In this document: positions 1 to 6,839 of the stretch, in pieces | How the letters are laid out: the number at the start of each line of letters is the position of its first letter | Position numbering within the stretch: position 1 is the first letter of the stretch | Assembly (NCBI GenBank): GCA_964370315.1 | Contig: CAYJIS010000054.1 | Location: forward strand, 1 to 13,600 | DNA from: CAYJFX01 sp964370315 | Lineage (GTDB): Bacteria > Spirochaetota > Spirochaetia > Treponematales > Treponemataceae | DNA length: 13,600 bases | Reading direction: 5' to 3' | The notes under the pieces: generated by a model | Database searches by the model: none | Told to the model about the DNA's origin: nothing | Seen by the model: only the letters and a program-made list of their open reading frames with translations | Program-made: the position numbers and the translations under genes

Positions 1-65
1 TACCCCACAATCCACTTTATAACAAGCAGTAATTAGTACAAAATACAAAAATTTTGTTTTGCCTC

Positions 66-142
66 TATATATATAATCGGTTTTTTTTTAAAAGGCTTTA
101 TTTTTTCTTAATTTTTTTTTTATTAAACCGATAGTATATATA
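66..142. repeat. imperfect inverted repeat enclosing long T tracts upstream of the first gene
   Basis: The arms are TATATATA plus ATCGGTTT at 66-83 and AAACCGAT plus TATATATA at 125-142, with small unpaired insertions. The 8-bp core (76-83 against 125-132) is perfect. The loop between them holds T runs at 81-89, 101-106 and 112-121 (ten Ts). The right arm contains the likely -10 element of the gene starting at 148. A regulatory role, or slippage of the T tract that changes promoter geometry, is possible but only inferred. Nothing else recognisable lies in 1-147. Confidence 0.45.
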
Positions 143-148
143 ACATTA
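135..148 (+). promoter_or_regulatory. candidate -10 element for a leaderless start of the CBM48-like gene
   Basis: TATATA at 135-140 ends 7 nt before the ATG at 148, and there is no purine-rich Shine-Dalgarno sequence in between. The predicted transcription start would fall at or next to the A of the ATG. No convincing -35 hexamer is visible because the upstream DNA is nearly all T, so the call rests on the -10 and the missing ribosome site. Confidence 0.35.
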
Positions 149-867
149 TGAAACATATTATTATATTTATTATTAGTATCCTCATTATATCACCTCTGTT
201 CGCACTTGATTTAGAAAAATTTGAAGGCAAACAGTATATTTTAGATTCACTTTTAGAAACAATAGATCGTCCAAGACCACCTGTTGTTGATGGTGACTAT
301 ATTATTTTTACGTCTAGTCCCGATGTTCGACATACTGGAATTGCATTTGACTTTGAAGAATACAAACAAATCCATTCCTTTCGCCGTTTAGTAAGACAAA
401 ATGAAGATGGGAATAACACAAATAGTTTTGTGTCTTTTTATATTTTAGAAATCCCAGAAAACACTCAAAACATTTCATACAGACTTGTAATGGATGGGTT
501 ATGGACAGTCGACCCTCAAAATGAAGTTTCGGTATATGATAGAAATCTAGATTTAAGAGTTTCAAACATTTCCCTTAATAGACCACATATCACAGAAACT
601 AAGACAACACAAAAAACGATTCGCTTTGTATATGAAGGGGAAACTGGTCAGAAAATTAGACTTGCAGGAACCTTTACAAATTGGGATCCCTTCATTTATG
701 AACTTACAGAAACATCGTATGGATTTTATGAACTTGAATTAGCACTCCCAAAAGGTACGTATTACTACACATACCACTCAGGATTAAACTCCTTTTTAGA
801 TGAAACTAATCCCGATAAAGCATACACAAACGATGGTCGTGTAGCATCAGTAGTTATACTACAGTAG
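148..867 (+). CDS. exported protein with two CBM48/glycogen-binding-like domains
   Basis: The 239-residue protein begins with a signal peptide: a Lys, a hydrophobic stretch at residues 4-18, and probable cleavage after Ala19. It should therefore act outside the cytoplasmic membrane. Two segments resemble the early-set / AMPK glycogen-binding (CBM48) sandwich. The first, roughly 55-125, ends in YRLVMDGLWTVDP (111-123). The second, 157-239, has GTFTNWDPF (174-182), YYYTYHSG (205-212) and DETNP (218-222), which match the usual order of conserved features. No catalytic glycosidase domain is attached, so a role in binding alpha-glucan or in protein-protein contact at the envelope is inferred. The ATG has no Shine-Dalgarno sequence and may be leaderless. 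The gene converges on the membrane protein at 874-1368, with 6 nt between the stop codons. Exact function is unknown. Confidence 0.8.
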   Translation: MKHIIIFIISILIISPLFALDLEKFEGKQYILDSLLETIDRPRPPVVDGDYIIFTSSPDVRHTGIAFDFEEYKQIHSFRRLVRQNEDGNNTNSFVSFYILEIPENTQNISYRLVMDGLWTVDPQNEVSVYDRNLDLRVSNISLNRPHITETKTTQKTIRFVYEGETGQKIRLAGTFTNWDPFIYELTETSYGFYELELALPKGTYYYTYHSGLNSFLDETNPDKAYTNDGRVASVVILQ

Positions 868-884
868 TACCCACTACTTTTTTT
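863..884 (+). terminator. weak intrinsic terminator after the CBM48-like gene
   Basis: A six-base stem AGTAGT/ACTACT with an ACCC loop (863-878) runs directly into a T tract (878-884). It overlaps the TAG stop of the plus-strand gene and the stop of the convergent minus-strand gene. The stem is short and A+T-rich, so efficiency is uncertain. The T tract lies on the plus-strand side only. Confidence 0.45.
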
Positions 885-1368
885 GCCATTTTTTTACTAT
901 TTCTATAACAGATTCTCTTTCTGCTACTGATTCAAAAAAAACAATTACGTTTCCTTTATGCTCGGTAGCAATAGTAAGCGAATGATCAACTTGCGTTTCA
1001 TATTCTAGGGTTGGAAGCATCACTACCGATTGTTTTTTTATAATCTTTCCATCAGCAACTAACATATTTTCATAAACACCGGACTTTGAACGATGTAAAA
1101 ATTCTCTTGATGCAATTTCTAAAGCAAGCAAGGCTGTACCATGAAGTACAACAGATACAAAAAGAGAAAACTCTCTAAAATATAAAACCACGAGCATAAC
1201 AATGGCTAAAACTATTACACTAATATATACTTGAGAGCTTGCCTTTTTCAATTCTAAAAGACATGCCCCCGTTTTTCTTGAAAAAAGTGTAAAGCGTACA
1301 GGTATACTCACTAATAAAATGAGTCCAATTACATAACTTGTATAATGTACTATTGTCAAAATATCCAT
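874..1368 (-). CDS. small membrane protein of unknown function
   Basis: This 164-residue protein is not recognised. It has an N-terminal membrane segment (about residues 6-28) and two further hydrophobic stretches between about 46 and 90. These are followed by a soluble C-terminal half of about 70 residues rich in charged residues and beta propensity, probably cytoplasmic. The ATG at 1368 is preceded on its strand by TAGTAT and then six bases, with no Shine-Dalgarno sequence, so it may be translated from a leaderless transcript. It diverges from the panE-like gene, and the two -10 elements occupy the same bases. The only support for function is the membrane topology. Confidence 0.65.
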   Translation of the reverse strand: MDILTIVHYTSYVIGLILLVSIPVRFTLFSRKTGACLLELKKASSQVYISVIVLAIVMLVVLYFREFSLFVSVVLHGTALLALEIASREFLHRSKSGVYENMLVADGKIIKKQSVVMLPTLEYETQVDHSLTIATEHKGNVIVFFESVAERESVIEIVKKWQKK

Positions 1369-1371
1369 AAA

Positions 1372-1385
1372 GGTATACTATACTA
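1372..1385. promoter_or_regulatory. overlapping divergent -10 elements
   Basis: The sequence GGTATACTATACTA reads as TATACT on the plus strand (1374-1379, and again 1379-1384). On the minus strand it reads as TAGTAT (1380-1375) or TATAGT (1382-1377). The plus strand also has TTGTCA at 1353-1358, but at 15 nt from the first -10 and 20 nt from the second, so the true -35 is unclear. RNA polymerase should not be able to occupy both directions at once. Confidence 0.45.
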
Positions 1386-1411
1386 AAAAGAAAAAAAAGG
1401 AAAGTGTAGAA

Positions 1412-2407
1412 ATGAAAAATATTGAACATGTTTTAATAGCAGGGGCTGGTGCAATTGGTTTAATGGTTGCACATCAAATATATACATATAATGCAAAATC
1501 GGTAAGCATACTTGCTCGTGGAGAAAGGCTATCCAGATATCAAAAAAATGGCCTTTGGGTAAATGATGAAAAAATTGATTTTCATCTTGCCGACGCAGAT
1601 AGCAAGGCAGAGGATTCAGGAATTCCAACAAAAAGTGGAAAAACAGACCTTGTTATTCTTGCCTGTAAAAATCAACATCTTGATACAATTTTGGATGATT
1701 TACAAAACTATATAGGCGATGACACGCTCATTATTTCCCTCTTAAATGGTATTTCTAGTGAGCAAACGATAAAAGAGCGCTACCCAAACACAAAGCCACC
1801 ACTTGCAATGATACTAGGTACCGATGCCCAACACGGGAATGAACATTGCTACTACGGCCCAAAAGGTGTCATTCACTTTGGAGAAAACACCAACAAGAGT
1901 ATAGATGGAAAAGCAAATTCTAATTGTACAGACGAGGTGCAATCAATTGCTGCCTTCTTTGAAAAGTCTAACATAGCTTATAATGTGCCAGAAAACATGC
2001 TAAGAATGCTTTGGTTTAAATACATGGTAAATGTTGGTATAAATCAAGCATCTTCTATAATGCGACTTCCTTACGCACCGTTTCAAAACAATGGAAACGA
2101 ACACTTTGTACAAGAAGCATTTGATTTTATGGTATCATTACAAAAAGAAGTAATTGAGGTATCAAAACATGTTGGCGCTAACCTCGATGAGGCAGATTTA
2201 GAAAAATGGTTTAATGTACTTACTACGCTTACCCCCGACTCAAGGACTTCTATGTGCCAAGATGTTATCGCAGGGAGAAAAACTGAAGTAGAATTATTTT
2301 CTAAAACAGTTTCAGCACTAGGCAAAAAGCACGGTGTTGCAACTCCAGTAAATGATGTGGTGTACTTACAATTAAGAGCAATTGAACAAAGTTATGCGTG
2401 TCTTTGA
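1412..2407 (+). CDS. panE: ketopantoate reductase (ApbA/PanE) family protein
   Basis: The family reduces 2-dehydropantoate to pantoate with NADPH in the pantothenate/CoA pathway. The 331-residue protein has the N-terminal Rossmann motif GAGAIG (11-16) and LLNGISSE (110-117). It also has the presumed catalytic lysine in WFKYMVN (Lys203, with Asn207 and Asn211 nearby) and the C-terminal signature SMCQD...TEVE (280-294). It is slightly longer than the usual 290-310 residues. The ATG is preceded by AAGGAAAG with a 7-nt gap, a good ribosome site. The gene appears monocistronic and diverges from the small membrane protein. No other pantothenate gene is adjacent, so the substrate could be another 2-oxo acid. 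The family call is firm; the exact reaction is less so. Confidence 0.88.
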   Translation: MKNIEHVLIAGAGAIGLMVAHQIYTYNAKSVSILARGERLSRYQKNGLWVNDEKIDFHLADADSKAEDSGIPTKSGKTDLVILACKNQHLDTILDDLQNYIGDDTLIISLLNGISSEQTIKERYPNTKPPLAMILGTDAQHGNEHCYYGPKGVIHFGENTNKSIDGKANSNCTDEVQSIAAFFEKSNIAYNVPENMLRMLWFKYMVNVGINQASSIMRLPYAPFQNNGNEHFVQEAFDFMVSLQKEVIEVSKHVGANLDEADLEKWFNVLTTLTPDSRTSMCQDVIAGRKTEVELFSKTVSALGKKHGVATPVNDVVYLQLRAIEQSYACL

Positions 2408-2440
2408 AGCTAAGACTTCAGAACTCATTCTCTTTTAGTT
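2405..2440 (+). terminator. possible weak terminator after the panE-like gene
   Basis: TGAAG (2405-2409, overlapping the TGA stop) can pair with CTTCA (2416-2420) over a six-base loop. A T-rich stretch including TTTTAGTTTTT follows, but about 12 bases after the stem. The stem is short and the T tract is displaced, so this is a weak candidate. Confidence 0.22.
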
Positions 2441-2464
2441 TTTATAAACTATTTGCAAAAAAAT

Positions 2465-2637
2465 TGCCTTTGTAAAGGCAGTGAAACTAATCGTGGGGAG
2501 AGAACCAGCTCGGAGTTGCGAAGCCCGCAGGTTCTCTCCCCACACCCCTCTCTCCTTGGGCGACGCTTTTAAACTAATCAACACGAGGTGCGGTTGCAAG
2601 TACCACCTAGTCATTCTGTTTTCTGTTTATCCCGTGT
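2465..2637. repeat. GC-rich non-coding block with a perfect 14-bp inverted repeat; possible dispersed repeat
   Basis: The block is clearly richer in G+C than its surroundings. It contains a small hairpin (TGCCTT/AAGGCA, 2465-2480) and then a perfect 14-bp inverted repeat, GTGGGGAGAGAACC at 2493-2506 and its complement at 2530-2543, around a 23-nt loop. A C-rich run follows. Further on, AGGTG (2586-2590) faces CACCT about 13 nt later. No T tract follows the large hairpin, so it is not a standard terminator. A short open frame here (2481-2663) has no ribosome site or recognisable domain. The composition suggests a dispersed intergenic repeat or a structured RNA; its copy number cannot be judged from one window. 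Confidence 0.5.
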
Positions 2638-2714
2638 GGAGTTTACTTATTAAAAATACTTAGTGTAGCTCTAGTTTACAATTATGATTACTATTGTTGC
2701 AATTAAGTGTGATC

Positions 2715-2955
2715 TCAAGATATAGTAAAAACAAACTCACTTCCTAAATCTTGTTTACTTTTTTCATAATTATGCCATTTAATGGTAATATGCTCTCAAT
2801 GAATCATGCATACCAAAACCACCACATAATAAATCATCGTAGGCAGCATAACTATGGCCTGTCTTCCATATTAAATTTTTTGTAAAAACTCTTTCGATTT
2901 CTAAATAAAATCCTTCTACAGTACTAAAATTATTGCCATCTAAGATAAATTTCAT
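2715..2955 (-). pseudogene. frameshifted barstar-like (ribonuclease inhibitor) gene
   Basis: The frame from ATG 2955 encodes MKFILDGNNFSTVEGFYLEI, then WKTGHSYAAYDDLLCGGFGM, the typical N-terminal two thirds of a barstar-family ribonuclease inhibitor. It stops at 2779 after DSLRAYYH. In the +1 frame the expected continuation appears: EHITIKWHNYEKSKQDLGSE then FVFTIS, ending at 2715. A one- or two-base indel near 2790-2800 therefore split the gene. The +1-frame segment also stops early. The next frame gives YLEITLN, suggesting a second lesion near 2717-2725. No ribonuclease partner lies beside it. If translated it would be a truncated 58-residue protein lacking the last helix and strand, probably inactive. 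The family match is from memory of barstar-like sequences; the frameshift is read directly. Confidence 0.7.
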
Positions 2956-2992
2956 GGTTAAGCATAACAAATAATTTTGCAAAAATCCACTC

Positions 2993-3028
2993 TTGTTTAT
3001 TGATTTCCTTTTTGTTATACTTTTTATA
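2993..3028 (+). promoter_or_regulatory. promoter TTGTTT-17-TATACT with transcription start at the ATG
   Basis: TTGTTT (2993-2998) and TATACT (3016-3021) are separated by the optimal 17 nt. The ATG at 3028 begins six nt after the -10, exactly where transcription should start. There is no Shine-Dalgarno sequence. The transcript is predicted to be leaderless. Confidence 0.6.
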
Positions 3029-4668
3029 TGATAGAAGGTAAAAAAGCCATAAAGCATGGTCTCTTTTTAGTTTATATATTCTTTGTAGTGCCCGTATGTA
3101 TCTTTGCTACACAAGTTGGAGAATCAAACGATTCTTCTTTAGACACCATTCCAACACAAGGAATTACAAGCTCATTGCAATTTAGAGCTGGTTATAAAAA
3201 TTACCTTTTTGCCGATGTCATCATAACTCAAAATAATTTTATACCAGAATTCCCCTATCTATCTACAATACTAAATCAAAGCAAAAGTAATCCATTTTAT
3301 TTATCCGTTTATCACAAAAGTGCTAATGATTTTTCACAGCAAACACATCAAAATGGATTGTATAATAGCTACACAAAGCTTGAAGGAATACAAGTAATCA
3401 ATTTCAATTATAGAGACACTGGCGAGTTTTATCTACCAACATCAACCATAATTGCAACATCCTTTAGTACCGATACACAGGGTTTGCAATCAAATAGTTT
3501 GTATTTTAATAATACAAAAACACTACACTCAAATTTTGGATTTGATTTTTCTCTGCCTATTCTATTTTTCCTAAATTTAAAGACTGGAATAAATACTGCA
3601 TTCACTAACCGCGCTTTTGAAACACATTCATCAATAAATGTTCCAAATACTATCCAAACAAAGCAAGACAATCTTGTTATAAGTCCTTATGTGGAATTAG
3701 GTGTAATGGGTGTAAGCACATTACTTAGGGCAGAATATACAGGATTTTGGTTAAATGCTAATAGCAAGAAGTACTATCAACGTATACAGTTTTCAAGTGG
3801 CATAATGGAATTCTTTCGGATATTTGAAGATTATTTTATATTTGATAATACATCAACATTTCTAACAGCTATTGCAAATGAAATGGCAGATACCCTTCCA
3901 TATAGTTATGGAGTAAGTATAGAGCCTGTTTTTTCTACAACAAATCAAACCATTGTTCCTTTTTCACTTGCAGTGGCAGTTTTTCCTAGAACCGATGTAG
4001 GACAAGTGTACATAGGCGTTGAAGGCGGTCTAAAATCAGAATACACAGATGTAGCAAGTATATATGAAAATCATTTTTATGCAAACCTTGTACAAGACAT
4101 GGGAGAGCAAAGTGATTGGTACACAACTATTCATACAAAGTTCATTCGTAATATTGGAGAGCATGCCGATATCTTTTCTAGAACAAGCATGTATTTTTCT
4201 AAAACAGCTTTTGGCAATAAAACTCTTTTACCCGATTATTCAAATTATAACGCAGCTACAGGTTTATATGTATTAAGCTTTCAAGAGAGAAGTATTTTAA
4301 ACACACATTTTTCACTTGGAACTACACTGCATTGGATAAGGGCAAGTGTAGCGCTTGAATCACAGTGGCGAGATAAAGATGCATTAAAGCCAAAACACGC
4401 ATTAATTCCTGAACTCAGTTTCTCTAATACTAACGAAACATTTACAGCAAACATTAAGGCTAGTTTTGATATGGATTACGCATCAATTCCAAACATAGAC
4501 TTTGAAAGTGCAATAAAAACAACGGAGTTTATTACCCTTTCTCTTAAGGTACATGATATAATTAATCTTATAACAGCCCAAGATAGAATTCTTATTGGGA
4601 AATATGTTGATAATTCAACAATGGCATCGCTATCTGCAAAAATAGACTTGCAAACTACAAAAGAATAA
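3028..4668 (+). CDS. large exported beta-rich protein, possibly an outer-membrane barrel; unknown function
   Basis: This 546-residue protein is not recognised. It has a signal peptide with Lys5 and Lys6, a hydrophobic core at residues 11-26 and probable cleavage after Ala27. Cys24 is not in a lipobox because Val precedes it. The mature part has many short alternating hydrophobic/polar segments rich in aromatic residues, Asn, Ser and Thr, for example around 165-185 and 210-240. This fits an outer-membrane beta-barrel or beta-rich surface protein. It does not end in the terminal aromatic residue common to barrels, which weakens that reading. No other in-frame start lies close to the promoter, and the ATG appears leaderless. 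The gene converges on the membrane protein at 4694-5023, with 25 nt between the stop codons and no clear hairpin. Confidence 0.72.
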   Translation: MIEGKKAIKHGLFLVYIFFVVPVCIFATQVGESNDSSLDTIPTQGITSSLQFRAGYKNYLFADVIITQNNFIPEFPYLSTILNQSKSNPFYLSVYHKSANDFSQQTHQNGLYNSYTKLEGIQVINFNYRDTGEFYLPTSTIIATSFSTDTQGLQSNSLYFNNTKTLHSNFGFDFSLPILFFLNLKTGINTAFTNRAFETHSSINVPNTIQTKQDNLVISPYVELGVMGVSTLLRAEYTGFWLNANSKKYYQRIQFSSGIMEFFRIFEDYFIFDNTSTFLTAIANEMADTLPYSYGVSIEPVFSTTNQTIVPFSLAVAVFPRTDVGQVYIGVEGGLKSEYTDVASIYENHFYANLVQDMGEQSDWYTTIHTKFIRNIGEHADIFSRTSMYFSKTAFGNKTLLPDYSNYNAATGLYVLSFQERSILNTHFSLGTTLHWIRASVALESQWRDKDALKPKHALIPELSFSNTNETFTANIKASFDMDYASIPNIDFESAIKTTEFITLSLKVHDIINLITAQDRILIGKYVDNSTMASLSAKIDLQTTKE

Positions 4669-4693
4669 AACGTACCACCCCACTAATTATCTT

Positions 4694-5023
4694 TTAGAAA
4701 GAAAGCATTGCAATAAAACAAAAAAGTAGCACAATAGCACCGATTACATATAATCTGTAAAAAGATACTAATTTTATATAGTTTTTAATTTCAGAAAAAC
4801 CTTCTACCAATTCCATGCTTTCTAAAAGCTTTACCGGCATAAAAATTGGAGATAAAAGTAGTATGTTATCAACACCTAGCTGTTGAAGACACTTATTTTT
4901 CTTAATGGCTAAAAGATAAAAGCCCTTAGCTTGTAAAAACACATGAAAAATAAAAACAAACAATAATGATAGATTAGTTGAGATGACTATAGAATACTCT
5001 AAAAAATTAATAATATCATGCAT
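4694..5023 (-). CDS. small membrane protein, translationally coupled to the upstream gene
   Basis: The product is 109 residues from the second of two adjacent ATGs (5026 and 5023). The second is preferred because GGAGG lies 6 nt before it but only 3 nt before the first. Two hydrophobic segments are seen, near residues 14-32 and 85-108. A loop of about 50 residues between them includes KKNKCLQQLG. It overlaps the 3' end of the preceding gene, whose last codons carry the ribosome site, so the two are almost certainly co-translated and may act together in the membrane. No family is recognised. Confidence 0.62.
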   Translation of the reverse strand: MHDIINFLEYSIVISTNLSLLFVFIFHVFLQAKGFYLLAIKKNKCLQQLGVDNILLLSPIFMPVKLLESMELVEGFSEIKNYIKLVSFYRLYVIGAIVLLFCFIAMLSF

Positions 5024-5585
5024 CATTCTCCTCCGTAATTGCCTGTTTTAATTCTTTTATTGTTATATTAAAGCGTACCATCTTCCAACCGGTTTCAGTT
5101 TCCTTTAATAAAAATGATTCAGCTGTTAAAAGGTTTTCGTATTCGACATTAAATGTAACATGATACACATCAGCCACGCCCAAGTCATATGGTGCGGGCA
5201 TAAAACGAACCTCATAGGTTTTGATTTCATAACGCTTGCCAGAGTCTTCGCGAAATGTTTTATACAATTCATAAAACACATCTTCTTTATCAGTGCTATC
5301 AGAATTTACATAACTACCTATTCGTTGAAGTCTAAATATATAAGAGTCATGAAAGTATTTACCTACATTATTATCTGGGTCAGAATAAGAGTCTAGAGTA
5401 TTAGAATATAAACTAGAAACAAAATGAATTATTTCTTCTTGTTTTTCTTTTTTTACAGGAAAGTCTTTGGCTAAAATAAAGGTAAAATATATCAGAGTCC
5501 ATAAAATCAATGCGAGAACAGCAAGCCCAGCAAAATTTAATAAAACTAAAAAAATATTCTTTACAATCTGTTGTGCCTTTTTCAC
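5016..5585 (-). CDS. membrane-anchored protein of unknown function
   Basis: The start is GTG at 5585, supported by TAGGAG about 9 nt upstream and a TATAAT -10 upstream of that; a matching -35 is not obvious. The 189-residue product has one N-terminal membrane segment (about residues 12-37) and then a soluble domain, probably extracytoplasmic. That domain has helices followed by antiparallel-strand-like stretches (YEIKTYEVRFMP, VYHVTFNVEYENL, GWKMVRFNITIK). The pattern recalls small alpha+beta accessory domains of the NTF2-like or lumazine-binding kind, but this is only a resemblance. It overlaps the next gene by about 8 bases. It lies 115 nt after lrgB on the same strand, with its own -10, so it is probably a separate unit. 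Confidence 0.65.
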   Translation of the reverse strand: MKKAQQIVKNIFLVLLNFAGLAVLALILWTLIYFTFILAKDFPVKKEKQEEIIHFVSSLYSNTLDSYSDPDNNVGKYFHDSYIFRLQRIGSYVNSDSTDKEDVFYELYKTFREDSGKRYEIKTYEVRFMPAPYDLGVADVYHVTFNVEYENLLTAESFLLKETETGWKMVRFNITIKELKQAITEENDA

Positions 5586-5700
5586 TACCGTACTCCTATC
5601 ATTATAAGACTTTACTAGTGTGATTCATCCAGTAAGTATTCGCGTATACACTTCAATTAATACCTGTGCTATATAAGAGTCAAAATAAAAGAATGAAAAA

Positions 5701-6402
5701 CTACCCCAAGCCAAACAAGCTGTAAATAATCACCGTCGATACTCCGGCTAAACAAATGGCAATGCTACTCATGGCACCTTCTGTCTCCCCCATTTGAAAT
5801 GCGCGGGTGGTACCAAGGGCGTGGGTCGATGTTCCAATGGCCAAGCCTAAGGCCGTTTTATCTTTAATACCAAAAATTTTTGCCATAAAGGGTGCTGCAA
5901 TGGCGCCGGTAAGCCCTGTAATGGTGGTTGAAGCAAAGGTTACAGCCCCAATGCCGCCTGCCATTTCTGCCAAGGGTAGTGCTATGGCAGTTGTAACCGA
6001 CTTTGGATACAAGGCAACCCTAATTGCCTCATCTAGTCCAAAAAGAACACACATTCCATAAATTGAGCCAATTGCAGCTAGGGAGCCAACAAAGGTTCCA
6101 ACCAAAATAGGAACAAGGTTCTTTTTTAATACCTCCAACCTGTTGTACACCGACACTGCCAAAATAGCTGTCATGGGTGCTAAAAACATGTAAATAATGT
6201 CTCCACCTAAATTATAGGCTTCGTATGGAATATTAAAAAGTTCAATTACAGCAATACAAATAATCATAGCTATAATAAGAGGGTTTGCTAGGGCATTATT
6301 AAACCTAGATCGAATCTTTACACCAACATAGTAGGCAAAAATAGAAAGTGTTATTCCAAAATATGGCGAATAGATAAACGTATTCCAAAATGTATCAAAC
6401 AT
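5701..6402 (-). CDS. lrgB: LrgB/CidB family membrane protein
   Basis: LrgB/CidB proteins pair with LrgA/CidA. They were described as holin/antiholin-like regulators of autolysis, and homologues import or export pyruvate in Bacillus and Streptococcus. The 233-residue product begins at ATG 6402 (MFDTFWNTF), one base after the lrgA stop and behind a G-rich GGGTGGGGTG. A longer frame starting at 6441 lies inside lrgA and is rejected. Several hydrophobic helices are seen, with family segments such as ALYPKSVTTAIALPLAEMAGGIGAVT, TGLTGAIAAPF and LAIGTSTHALGTTRAFQMGE. Length and motifs are complete. This gene is visibly richer in G+C than its neighbours, which may only reflect its Gly/Ala content. 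Confidence 0.93.
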   Translation of the reverse strand: MFDTFWNTFIYSPYFGITLSIFAYYVGVKIRSRFNNALANPLIIAMIICIAVIELFNIPYEAYNLGGDIIYMFLAPMTAILAVSVYNRLEVLKKNLVPILVGTFVGSLAAIGSIYGMCVLFGLDEAIRVALYPKSVTTAIALPLAEMAGGIGAVTFASTTITGLTGAIAAPFMAKIFGIKDKTALGLAIGTSTHALGTTRAFQMGETEGAMSSIAICLAGVSTVIIYSLFGLG

Positions 6403-6403
6403 A

Positions 6404-6787
6404 CTACACCCCACCCTTCGAAGTTTTTTTACCTCGCACATAATTTTGTAGTTTTATTACCGCTTGAACAGTCCAACCCGTAACGGCAAAACAAATAAAA
6501 GCCGAAACTATGTTAATAACAACAAGTGGAACAATTATTTCCCCCAACAATTCAAGATGCTCCATAAGAGCTAATCCCGGTGGAATAAAAAAGAAAGCCA
6601 TAACTTGTTGCATAAAGTCGGCCTTTTCTCTAATATGCCTAACCTTAAGCACCCTAAAAAATAAAAGGAAAAATAACACAATCATTGCCAAAACACTTCC
6701 GGGCATTATAAAAGGCAAAATTGACGATATAGCATTGCACACCAAACAAAGTGCAAACACGAGGGCAATTTGTAATAAAATTTTCAT
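6404..6787 (-). CDS. lrgA: LrgA/CidA family holin-like membrane protein
   Basis: The 127-residue product is the small partner of LrgB. Four hydrophobic helices are visible. The family features are PGSVLAMIVLFFLLFF (about 29-44), the central FMQQVMAFFFIPPGLALMEH (about 58-77) and an Arg/Lys-rich tail. The gene is followed after one base by lrgB, so the two are co-translated. The ATG at 6787 has no Shine-Dalgarno sequence and lies six bases downstream of a -10 hexamer, predicting a leaderless mRNA. Whether the pair handles pyruvate or modulates lysis cannot be told from sequence. Confidence 0.93.
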   Translation of the reverse strand: MKILLQIALVFALCLVCNAISSILPFIMPGSVLAMIVLFFLLFFRVLKVRHIREKADFMQQVMAFFFIPPGLALMEHLELLGEIIVPLVVINIVSAFICFAVTGWTVQAVIKLQNYVRGKKTSKGGV

Positions 6788-6822
6788 GAGATTATACTAC
6801 CACGAATTACATGTTTTGACAA
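6787..6822 (-). promoter_or_regulatory. lrgAB promoter TTGTCA-17-TAGTAT, leaderless geometry
   Basis: On the minus strand TTGTCA (6822-6817) and TAGTAT (6799-6794) are 17 nt apart. The lrgA ATG begins after six more bases, so the A of the start codon is the predicted transcription start. TATAAT at 6796-6791 also matches a -10 but would put the start inside the gene and 20 nt from the -35. Confidence 0.6.
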
Positions 6823-6839
6823 GAATATAAGATTAGAAG

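Noticed and set aside
2493..2543. Large hairpin as the panE terminator
   Set aside because: It is 85 bases past the stop and followed by a C-rich run rather than Ts.
2481..2663. 60-residue plus-strand open frame in the GC-rich hairpin block
   Set aside because: It runs through the perfect inverted repeat, has no ribosome site or recognisable domain, and its Arg/Pro-rich sequence is what the repeat composition gives by chance.
3028..3120. Lipoprotein signal in the exported beta-rich protein
   Set aside because: Cys24 is preceded by Val rather than Gly, Ala or Ser, so the lipobox is not met; signal peptidase I cleavage is more likely.
5807..6061. Plus-strand open frame opposite lrgB, and similar frames opposite EIIC (9022-9387) and NUDIX (11243-11578)
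   Set aside because: They are antisense shadows of well-supported genes with no promoter, ribosome site or domain.
6403..6441. Extended N-terminus for LrgB
   Set aside because: The extra 13 residues lie in lrgA and lack family similarity; ATG 6402 directly after the lrgA stop fits normal LrgB length.
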